This document shows, piece by piece, positions 1-7,677 of a stretch of 21,973 bases of DNA. Positions within the stretch are counted from its first letter, which is position 1. Every line of letters starts with the position of its first letter. This DNA comes from Silene noctiflora (taxonomy: Eukaryota > Streptophyta > Magnoliopsida > Caryophyllales > Caryophyllaceae): assembly GCA_009801015.1 (NCBI GenBank), contig VHZZ01002585.1, positions 37,662 to 59,634 on the forward strand, written 5' to 3'. The notes under the pieces were generated by a model, which saw only the letters and a list, made by a program, of their open reading frames with translations, made no database searches and was not told the origin of the DNA. The translations under genes were made by a program, and so were the position numbers.

Positions 1-369
1 ATCTTCATGGAGTTTCGCCAGTCGTCGTAATTATCGCGACGAAGTGTAACGTGAGAAATTTTGGCACCCGGAACATCGTGTGATCCGAGGAAATAGGGAT
101 TGGAAAACTCGAGCTTCGGTGGCTCTTTGGTCTCGTCGCCTGGCATCGTGGCGGCGTTGAGTATCTTCGTTGTGTGTGGTCTTTTTTTTTTTTTTTTTTT
201 TTAGGGTTTGGAGAGAACCTGGAAACCTGATACCATGTTAAGAGCAACGTTTATTATTGATTAAGAGCAACGTTTATTATTGTTTAAGAGCAACGTTTAT
301 ATAGAATACAATCATGGGCCAATGGGCCAAAACATGCTAATCATACTAATAACATCAGATGCCTTAACA
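1..369 (-). mobile_element. Copia-type LTR retrotransposon, 5' end only (continues beyond left edge)
   Basis: Read on the minus strand this is the 5' end of an LTR retrotransposon. The LTR (236-369) is followed directly by a primer binding site at 235-224 beginning TGGTATCAGG, the usual start of a plant initiator-Met tRNA site. A leader with a long A run on the minus strand (T run at about 182-202) comes next, and then a gag start at 146-144. The visible gag beginning includes NPYFLGSHDVPGA, a pattern I associate with Copia gag amino termini, and runs to the window edge. Family: Ty1/Copia, possibly an Ale/Retrofit-like lineage because the LTR is short; the lineage is a guess. The 3' LTR and target duplication lie outside the window, so age cannot be estimated. 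Confidence 0.85.
236..369 (-). repeat. 5' LTR (134 bp) of the Copia element
   Basis: The ends are a perfect 7-bp inverted pair, TGTTAAG at 236-242 and CTTAACA at 363-369, giving the usual TG...CA ends. A TATA box TATATAAA lies on the minus strand at 303-296. Downstream of it a 23-bp unit (TTAAGAGCAACG plus TTTATTATTG) occurs three times at about 238-303, likely in the R/U5 part. The minus-strand 3' end abuts the primer binding site exactly, which fixes the boundary. Confidence 0.85.
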
Positions 370-735
370 CCTTTCCCCTACCATTAACATCCGCCACCCA
401 CCCACAATCGTCGCTCAACTCCTCCCCACCGTGACCTCCACACACAGCCGTCGCTCGACTCCCCCTCACCCCATGACCCACCGCGTCCCCTGACTCGCAC
501 GAGTCGGGCCTCTAATCCACCGTGACCCCTCCCATGCCTCAGTCACCTTCACACGCCTCCATTGCCGCCGGCGCCCACGAATCACTACTACCAAACCCTA
601 AATCAAAAACCCAAAGAACTGATTATAAAACAAAAGAATTACTGAAATTATTAAAATAAACCCATCAATTTGTTCTCTACTTTACAATTGACAAATTAAA
701 CACTTTTTTACATTCAAATTTCCATCTAATATATA
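370..735. other. C-rich, gene-free stretch grading into AT-rich DNA
   Basis: From 370 to about 590 the plus strand is strongly C-rich and holds a degenerate internal repeat: CGTCGCTCAACTCC at about 407 and CGTCGCTCGACTCC at about 449, with CCACCGTGACC at about 427 and 517. No long frame with coding character was found. It could be a relic of a promoter or first exon, or part of an unrecognised transposon into whose edge the Copia element inserted. From about 600 on the sequence is AT-rich and shows nothing recognisable. Confidence 0.3.
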
Positions 736-745
736 TTGATTGAAT

Positions 746-806
746 CCGTCACAAATACGGGGGACGGTATCAACCGTCACAAATACGGGGGACGGGGGGG
801 GGGGGG
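746..806. repeat. Duplicated CCGTCACAAATACGG repeat with poly-G tail
   Basis: A 22-bp unit beginning CCGTCACAAATACGG occurs at 746-767 and 774-795 and runs into 13 consecutive G bases (794-806). The CCGTCACAAATAC core also occurs in the Mutator-type MITE at 2544-2729 (at about 2691), so this is probably a small fragment of the same family. I see no target duplication here. The rest, up to 1430, is AT-rich with no gene; a TATAAAT at about 823 has no frame behind it. Confidence 0.45.
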
Positions 807-1430
807 AATTGGACTACGTAGCTATAAATGGAGCTCATATAAAGAAGCATGAAGCTAATGATCTAAGAGATCTCCTCTTTCATCTCAATAACACGTTTCT
901 TGTCCCATTACCTTAATCTTGCGATAAGTCATTATTTACATAAGAAAATAAATAACAATATCTATTAAGTTAATGATGTGTCACAAGGATAATGTAGTAG
1001 GACACAAGATCAAATACAAAATGGGACAGAGAATCCACTCTCTAGATAGCTTATTCGCGCTAAAATTTGATTCCATGTACACTTGATGTCTTGATGTAGT
1101 GATCATGCATGCGGGCTTCAACTAAATTTACATTCAGTCACCTGTAATTCTTGCAGTTGATCGTTCAATTGGTATAACACAAGTACTCTATATGACAATT
1201 TCCATTCAGTTTTTTAAGGCACAACATCCGTCCTCAGATTAAAACGTGTCAAATAACACTCACTTACATAGAATGACGGAAGAGACAATCTTTTTGTTTA
1301 TACCCTACACAATGAACTTTTATCTCATCTGCACTACATAAACGGTTGTAAATTTAAGACAAGATATACCCGTTTGAAACAACAATTTGCGTAACCAAAA
1401 ATATGTAATAATCAAATCTTTACACAATGA

Positions 1431-2060
1431 TCAAAAAGAATTAGCAACTAAGATAGCTTGTCTACATCTTGCTTTAGCTTGTTCAAGTCTTTGATTAAGT
1501 GTTTCTTCCTTAACAGAAGCCTTAACCATTGCTAAATCCATTTCCATTAACTTCAAAACCCTACAAAGTTCAGTCACCATTCTATCTTCAACTTTACCTT
1601 CATCCAACAAAATCTCTGCCTCCTCCCTAGCTCTTTCAGCCACTATCTCCCCGGTTTTCGCCAGCAATTCCGTCGACCCGAATTCGAGTCCCATTAACCC
1701 TTCTAGCTTCTCCAAGAAGTCCATGATCACGTACCCTGTGGGTTTCTCTAAGGGTAAAGGCTTTGTTCTTTTCCAACCTATTTCAAAATTTGGTGGGTCG
1801 GGTTTTACGAGTCCGGTTCGGGATTTCCGGTCGCGGATTATCTCGGACGGTCTTCGTTTTTCGACGGGGAAGAGCTCGGCCGGGGTTGTGGTTGTTGAGT
1901 CTGGGGTTGGAAATGGGTCATTCGTGTCGGGTTCAGATGAGGAGGAGTTTGAAGTGCATTTGGTTAGGATGTGGTTTATGTTTTTTTTGGTTATGGGATG
2001 GATTGGTTTTGGATGAAAAATGGTTGTTTGGGAGAGGATTTGGATGTAGTAAGATGACAT
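1431..2060 (-). CDS. Probable plastid-targeted protein of unknown function, intronless
   Basis: A 209-residue frame from ATG at 2060 to TGA at 1431. I do not recognise a named family. The first 60 or so residues are rich in Ser, Thr, Asn and Pro with few acidic residues, as expected for a chloroplast transit peptide. From about residue 70 the composition changes to a charged, plausibly conserved body containing VEKRRPSEIIRDRKSR and then FEIGWKRTKPLPLEKPTGY. The last 100 residues look like a helical bundle (VAERAREEAEILLDEGKVED, then ARCRQAILV). There is no membrane segment. Frames on the opposite strand at 1723-2110 lack this organisation. It lies tail to tail with nothing; its upstream side faces the P450 promoter region about 2.7 kb away. 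That it is a real gene rests on the coding-like composition and the transit-peptide pattern; function is open. Confidence 0.75.
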   Translation of the reverse strand: MSSYYIQILSQTTIFHPKPIHPITKKNINHILTKCTSNSSSSEPDTNDPFPTPDSTTTTPAELFPVEKRRPSEIIRDRKSRTGLVKPDPPNFEIGWKRTKPLPLEKPTGYVIMDFLEKLEGLMGLEFGSTELLAKTGEIVAERAREEAEILLDEGKVEDRMVTELCRVLKLMEMDLAMVKASVKEETLNQRLEQAKARCRQAILVANSF

Positions 2061-2144
2061 TGTTTAGTGTGTTGTTGATGGTAGAGGAACAATGCAAAAT
2101 GTTGTGTTAAGGATAAGGTTGTTTATTTTCATGGTTCTAAGGAA

Positions 2145-2182
2145 CAAAAAAAAAATAAAAAAAATAAAAAATAAAAAATAAA
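2145..2182. repeat. A-rich simple repeat
   Basis: Runs of A separated by single T bases (AAAAAAT-type), just upstream of the start of the 1431-2060 gene. It would lie in that gene's 5' untranslated or core promoter region. Confidence 0.7.
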
Positions 2183-2543
2183 TCTTGTTTTGGTGTTTAT
2201 GACTTGTAATAGCAAATGGATTCGGTGCGGGTTGGGTTGGGTTGAGCCGGTCGATACGAGTTAGTTGTGTTTAGTTCGGGTTAGAGTAAGAGTGTTCGAC
2301 AAAAGTATACCTATACTTGCCCGGTTTGGATAGTTTGTTTGACAATTACTACATTTTGAACATGTCTTTTTGGAATAGTTTTTTTTGAATAGAATTGAAA
2401 CTCTCTAAACTGAAATGATTTGAATCATCTGTTTATTTTCGATCTATATATTGAATGTGAAAATAACTCCTGGAAGGAACATCGCGAGTTCTAATTTCTT
2501 CGGACATTTGAGCTTCATCCGAGTAATCCGGATAATCTTTTAT

Positions 2544-2729
2544 GGCAATTTCTCATTTGTGACGGAAGGTATCCGTCACTTTGAGAAGACGGGTACCAAA
2601 TTGTGAGACAAAAGACCCATGAGAGGAGAGAGGAAAGCAAGTGGAGGGGTGCCCCACCTTTTGCTTTATTCGTTTTGTGAGTGGCATTACCCGTCACAAA
2701 TACCGACCCGTCACAAGGAAAACGCTTTG
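2544..2729. mobile_element. MITE of Mutator (MULE) type, 186 bp
   Basis: The flanks carry an exact 9-bp direct repeat ATCTTTTAT at 2535-2543 and 2730-2738, the target duplication size of Mutator-like elements. Inside, TTGTGACGG at 2557-2565 faces CCGTCACAA at 2708-2716, and a second CCGTCACAA lies at 2691-2699, so the ends are imperfect nested inverted repeats. A GTGACGG/CCGTCAC palindrome lies at 2559-2580. The 60-residue minus-strand frame across it (2515-2697) has no coding character. The extreme ends match only loosely, so the borders rest mainly on the target duplication. Confidence 0.7.
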
Positions 2730-2880
2730 ATCTTTTATTAACATTGCAGACCGAGTTCTAACCATTTGTCAATCATGGTTTTTAAAGAAGATTTAAAGCT
2801 TCATCCCCTATAGACTAAAAGATTAACAAGTTTAGGGAAATCTCGCTCATTTTTCCCGCTCAACTACTTCATTGCACAAA

Positions 2881-3022
2881 AATATCCTCTTCTATTTTAA
2901 GCAATAATATATTGTAGTCAATTAATAAATATTCTCTTTTATTTTCAGCAATAATATATTGTGTGGTCAATTAATAAATATCATTTTCTATTTTCAGCAA
3001 GAATATATTGTAGTCAATTAAT
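2881..3022. repeat. Three-copy AT-rich tandem repeat, 47-49 bp unit
   Basis: Copies start at 2881, 2928 and 2977. Each runs AATAT, a short CT-rich piece, TATTTT, AGCAATAATATATTG, then GTCAATTAAT, with a few substitutions and a 2-base insertion in the second copy. There is no coding potential. Confidence 0.85.
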
Positions 3023-3251
3023 ATTGTCTAATTCCATTTATTAAAAAATTTATTATCTTAAAAATCAAGAAATATAGAGATTTTTATGTAACTCGTAGGC
3101 CAAATTTCATAAAAATGAATTATCAACTATTATAGGTGATTCAGAATTCGTCTTAATAAAAAACTTTATAATAGTAGATTTATTAAATTTAGAAATATTT
3201 AATACCAACATTTTAATTACAACATTCTTTTACACAACCCTTTATAAATAC

Positions 3252-3412
3252 CGTACTATAGTACGAGATCTATACTAGTTATTGATTAATAGGAAGTGCG
3301 ATTTAGGTAATTAAAACAAAGCAAATTTGTTAATAGGAAGTGCGATCTACGATTATTCGATAGTGATTGCTGAACAAATACACTTTGCTTTGCATAACAA
3401 AGCAAATTTGTT
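3252..3412. repeat. Palindrome, direct repeats and hairpin cluster
   Basis: A perfect 14-bp palindrome CGTACTATAGTACG lies at 3252-3265. TAATAGGAAGTGCGAT occurs at 3287-3302 and 3331-3346, and AACAAAGCAAATTTGTT at 3315-3331 and 3396-3412. The second copy joins an inverted partner to form a hairpin with a 9-bp stem (TTTGCTTTG 3384-3392, CAAAGCAAA 3398-3406) and a 5-base loop. This may be the end of an unrecognised small transposon; no target duplication was found. Confidence 0.5.
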
Positions 3413-3591
3413 GTATTCTAAAGTAGTGCAATAATTCAAGCATCAACCATTTCTATATGATTGATCCAAGGTTTATAATACTAGGTTGTATTATTATATA
3501 GTCTATAGTTGATGCATGAACAATGATAATGTAAATTATCAATACCTAATATAACCACACTTTAGCTAAGAATAATACTCCTATAGTCCTA

Positions 3592-3681
3592 CTCCTCCCG
3601 TCACATTCATTTGTTTACCTTTTTTATTCTTTGTGAGAGTTATTTTAAGTAAAGGTACACAAATGGCTGGAACAGAGGGAA
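3592..3681. mobile_element. Stowaway MITE, 90 bp (copy 1)
   Basis: It is flanked by TA at 3590-3591 and 3682-3683. The ends are inverted: the left begins CTCCTCCCGTCACATTC and goes on to ATTTGTTTACC, and the right, read in reverse, begins TTCCCTCTGTTCCAGCC and goes on to ATTTGTGTACC. These match the Stowaway terminal pattern (CTCCCTCCGT). The core TTTTTATTCTTTGTGAGAGT is nearly the same as in the copy at 16930-17019, which has the same length. It is non-autonomous and would need a mariner transposase acting in trans. Confidence 0.88.
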
Positions 3682-3699
3682 TATTACACTAGAGTAGTG

Positions 3700-4757
3700 G
3701 CGATATACTAGCTAGACCGACCTGACCCAAATATATGCAGCTCGTCCGGTCATGTGCAACCCACATGCAACTCGTTCCATGTCCGGGCCGGTTCAGGGCC
3801 TTATAAATAATACCCATGCTGTTAAAAAAAACAAAGAAAAAATATGCATGAAAGCCGGATTAGGTTTAGAAATCTCCAGTTCGGGTCGTGCAAGCCTCCC
3901 CGTTTGACAGGCCGGCTTAGGGTCTTGTCAAAGGAGGTCAACCCGCCTTTAACCCAACCCATGACCATGTCTAATACTGACATGATCACATGGATGAGCG
4001 CGACCTTAAGCCTCAAGGCTCTAGCTACTATAATTACGGCCTTAGTCTCCTAGCTAATATTAGTTTGACAAATACAGATGTCAAGTAACTTAACCATCTA
4101 CAAGATATTAAAAATAGAAGATACCCCGTCTATCTAATTAACTCGTTTAATTTCTTTTTTTTTTTTTTTGTTGTAGTGCATCTAATCAAATGTAAATAAA
4201 TGAGTTAAAGGAAAAAGGTAATTTTTTTCAAGTCTAATTTTACTAGCTAAATGTCTAGCTTAGAGTATCATCAACTATAAAATGTAAATTATTCTATTAC
4301 CTAGGGTCTCAAAAAATCTTTTGAAACTCGACTTTTCAAATTTATTTGACGGCACTCAATATTTTAAATGACCTACAAAGAAAAGAGGCAAAATATATAT
4401 ACACTAGGATGATTTAAAATCAACAAGAGATAAGTTTATTTATGGAGCACAACCTTTAGCTAATTGTCTACACCTCTACATACCCACTATCCAAAATTAT
4501 GTACTAGAAAATTTATTTTTATGCCATGACCTTGCTTTATTGTCACCATTATCAAGTTGTATTACTTTCCTTGAGATTATAGCTCATGGATTTAACAATA
4601 TGTCAAGAAATGAAGCATTTAATTGATATAGAAATAATTAGCTCTACCAAATACAATTGTTTTTGCTAACTCAATTGATAGAATAAATAGTATGCTATGT
4701 CGAAATCATATCGACATAAATGAGTTTTTTTCGGTATAGTGAATAACCTTAAAATTC
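3700..4757. other. Intergenic region upstream of the P450 gene
   Basis: From 3715 to about 3990 the DNA is unusually GC-rich for the area, with CCGG-rich pieces such as GTCCGGGCCGGTTCAGGGCC and AGGCCGGCTTAGGG. It resembles degraded transposon sequence more than a gene, and a similar GGGTTGGGTTGGGTTGAGCC stretch lies at about 2229. From 4054 to 4757 it is AT-rich with a T run at about 4155. A weak inverted pair (TTAACTCGTTTA about 4138, TAAATGAGTTAA about 4197) is present. I see no convincing TATA box at a normal distance from the ATG; TATA-like strings at about 4276 and 4394 are far upstream. Confidence 0.35.
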
Positions 4758-7052
4758 ATGGAGCTCAATACATTGTTAAGAGTCTTTGTTCTTGTTGTTT
4801 GTATAATTATCTCGACTCTCTTTTATTACTTACGATACAAAAAACACAAAGATGGTACGCTTAATCTTCCCCCGGGCAAAATGGGTTTGCCGTGGTTAGG
4901 CGAGTCTTTAGACTTCCTAACCACTATGAGAAATGGTGGCAAGCCGGAAATCTTCATTTTCAACCGGCTTGCCAAGTATTACGGCTCAGGACAACTTAAC
5001 GGTGTGTTCAAGACTCGATTATTTGGAAACAATGTTGTTGCTATGGCCGGGACCGCAACAAACAAGCTCATATTTGCAAATGAGAACAAACTTGTAACAA
5101 TGTGGTGGCCACCCTTCATAAACAAAGCCTTCCCTTCCTCTAACCAAAAATTGAGTATTAATGAAGACTTTGCTAAGAAAAAAATTAAGCAAATGCAAAT
5201 CATCCCTAATTTCCTTTCAAAAATCGAGTGGTTAAAACGTTATGTGCCCCTTATGGATGACTGCACCCGCCGCCATATAGCAGCAGGTGCATGGGGACCT
5301 TCTGATAGAATAGAGGCCTATACCGTGGCTAAACATTATGCCTTTAATGTGGCATGTCGCGTGTTTATGAGCATAGAAGCTCAAGATGACCCGGACACTG
5401 TAGCCTCTCTTTTCGACCCTTTCAATGTGCTACTCACCGGGATTTTGTCAATTCCAATTGACCTCCCCGGTACTAAATTTAATCGAGCCATTAAGGCATC
5501 GAAAAAAATAAGAGAGAAAATCGGAGAAATTATCAAAAAACGGAGAATGGATATGGCCGAAGGGAAAGCGGCCCCTGCTCAAGACATACTTTCTCATATT
5601 CTCGAGTCTCCGATTGATCCAAAGTACTTAAACGATTTCGATCTGGCTAGTATGATCCTTGGCCTTCTAACTGCTGGCCAGGATACTAGTAGTAATATCA
5701 TTACCTTCATTTTCAAGTATCTTGCTGAATGTCCCCTTGTCTATGAAGCTGTCTACAAAGGTACGTACCTATATATCATCTGACTCGACAGAGTTTTTAC
5801 ATTTCTTTTTATAGAGAATTTTGAATACACGTAGAAGACCATTTAAGAAAAAAATTCGTATTATTGTATATGTTGTCAAATGTACAAACTAAGGGTTGAA
5901 GTTTGAACTTCACCCAAACATTAATTGAGAAAACTTTTCAAAAGAAACAAGGTATGCTTTTCAAATTCAAAAGGAAAACGAGATAGGCACTCGTGGTACC
6001 GAGTTTTAGCACCATATTCTCACATGTACAAAGTGGACCCTATATGGAAACTGGTGGGACTGAATTTTCATTTTTTCAGTACTACCACCTGGTGACGCCC
6101 TTTCATTGTTCATTGGAAAATGATGATATCGTGGTGTGTTGACCGATAAAACTTGGATAATTGCAGAACAAATGGAGATAGCAAGAGCAAAAGAAGAAGG
6201 GGAGTTACTAAATTGGGAAGATATACAGAAGATGAAATACTCTTGGTGTGTTGCTTGTGAGGTGCTGCGTTTGGCTCCTGCTGTTCAAGCCACTTATAGG
6301 GTTGCCATTACTGATTTCATGCATAATGGCTTCCTTATTCCCAAGGGCTGGAAGGTAATTTCCTTTTTCATATTTTTGTATTACGGAAATCACAATTGGC
6401 TCACCAGATATCCCTACGTCCCAATCATTTATTTACCTATGATTTTTTTAAAGGAAAACCCGTAGGCTTTACTATAATAACGATAAATCAAAGAGTACAA
6501 CAGTATTGACATCCAGTGGTAAGACCTCCCCCCAAACCGACCTACCAACAATTCTCGGACCTAAATGAGCTAAGAAATGCGCAACACAATTGTTAACACG
6601 ACTTGTGCGATCGAAGAACAGAATTAAACGAAAAACACAAAGCTAGAATATCATCAATAATTAACGAAAAATACTCCTTTGATTTAAATAACCCTAGTCT
6701 GGAAAAAAAAAATGTAAAACAATTGAGCATGCATTTGAGAACGACTTGTTTATCACAGATATATTGGAGCACACATTCAACACATCGGAGCCCAGAATGC
6801 TTCCCAGAACCAGAAAAATTTGACCCGACGAGGTTTGAAGGTCAAGGACCCGCGCCTTACTCGTTTGTGCCATTTGGAGGCGGACCACGGATGTGCCCCG
6901 GAAAGGAATACGCAAGGCTCACAATTCTCACCTTCATGCATAACATAGTAACCAGGTTCAAATGGGAAACACTGCTTCCAGATGAAAAGATTATCATCAG
7001 TCCGATTCCTCGTCCAGAACACAATCTCCCTCTTCGTATATTTTCTCATTAA
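4758..7052 (+). CDS. CYP716: CYP716-family cytochrome P450 (probable triterpenoid oxidase), three exons
   Basis: Exons 4758-5760, 6167-6354 and 6759-7052 join through GT-AG introns of 406 and 404 bp into one frame of 494 residues, slightly longer than the roughly 480 usual for CYP716. It has an N-terminal membrane anchor (about residues 6-26), the Pro-rich hinge LPPGK (38-42), the I-helix oxygen-binding motif AGQDTS (306-311), the ExxR pair E366/R369, the PERF-type FDPTRF (418-423) and the haem loop [11 protein letters not shown] with Cys443 as iron ligand. All key residues are present. CYP716 enzymes sit on the ER with a reductase partner and typically oxidise pentacyclic triterpenes such as beta-amyrin, often at C-28; the substrate here is inferred from family only. 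The loop [15 protein letters not shown] is typical of the family. Within the I-helix Gln308 replaces the more common His, which the motif permits. Subfamily is unresolved. It converges on the BLTP3-like gene. Confidence 0.93.
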
Positions 7053-7677
7053 TTTGTCCCTAGTCTTGCAAGGCCAAAGCTTATTTACCTTCCAATCTTA
7101 TATGTTGTGGCCTAAAATAAAGTGTCGGAGCAAATAGCGTATTTGTAAAAAGGGAAAAAAAGTGTCGAACATCATGATTTCAGGCTAAAAAGCATGCTTT
7201 GATGCCAAATCTTGCATCTTTCGAGTTTTCACATTTACTTCGCTAGATACAGATTAAGGTACAATGAATTTTCCAGTCTTACATTACAAAATTTCGGATT
7301 TGATGAAATTCCGCTTATTTAGGCCCAATTTGCCTACACACTATATGTAGTAAATATATGGAGTAACTATGTACAAAAAAGAATCATCAAAATATGAGAT
7401 TGTTCGAAATTGGAATCATCCACCCTGAATTATCAACTTGTATGCATGGCATTAAATCTTGGTTTGATACTTGATCTCGGAAGAAGTCTTGAAAGAAGTC
7501 GTGCTGCCAGATCTCAGTTGTTTCACTAGATAGATCGATAGCACCTCAATAGACGGTCACATTAATCTTCAAAACTTGATAATGCTATCACCATGAGGTG
7601 TAGCACGTCCCAACATACATTTTAAACCATAGAAGTACCGAGTAAGGCAGAGACGTGTGACCAAGCATATAGCTAAC
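7053..7677. other. Convergent 3' intergenic region
   Basis: 625 bp between the stop codons of the P450 (plus) and the BLTP3-like gene (minus). It should hold both 3' untranslated regions. I see no frame with coding character, no repeat and no RNA gene, and no clear AATAAA on the minus strand for the BLTP3-like gene. Confidence 0.6.
7116..7121 (+). terminator. Candidate polyadenylation signal AATAAA of the P450 gene
   Basis: A canonical AATAAA lies 63 bp past the P450 stop codon, on the coding strand, at a usual distance for a plant near-upstream element. Plant signals are loose, so this is a candidate only. Confidence 0.4.

Noticed and set aside
5-247. 80-residue minus-strand frame at the left edge
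   Set aside because: It crosses the Copia LTR end, primer site and poly-A leader and is in a different frame from the gag start.
1723-2110. Two overlapping plus-strand frames (97 and 115 residues)
   Set aside because: They are shadows of the minus-strand 209-residue gene; their translations lack domain structure and follow its codon pattern in the other frames.
2229-2250. GGGTTGGGTTGGGTT as telomere-type repeat
   Set aside because: It is not the plant TTTAGGG unit and is only three degenerate copies.
6136-6166. ATG-like start upstream of P450 exon 2
   Set aside because: The sequence before 6167 is intron 1; the TTGCAG acceptor and split Glu codon fit the P450 alignment exactly.
6603-6758. 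Open frame before P450 exon 3
   Set aside because: It is the end of intron 2; the protein pattern resumes only after the ATCACAG acceptor with IYWS.
4758-7052. Biosynthetic gene cluster around the P450
   Set aside because: The neighbours in the window are a plastid protein and a lipid transporter; no cyclase, transferase or second P450 is visible, so no cluster can be claimed.
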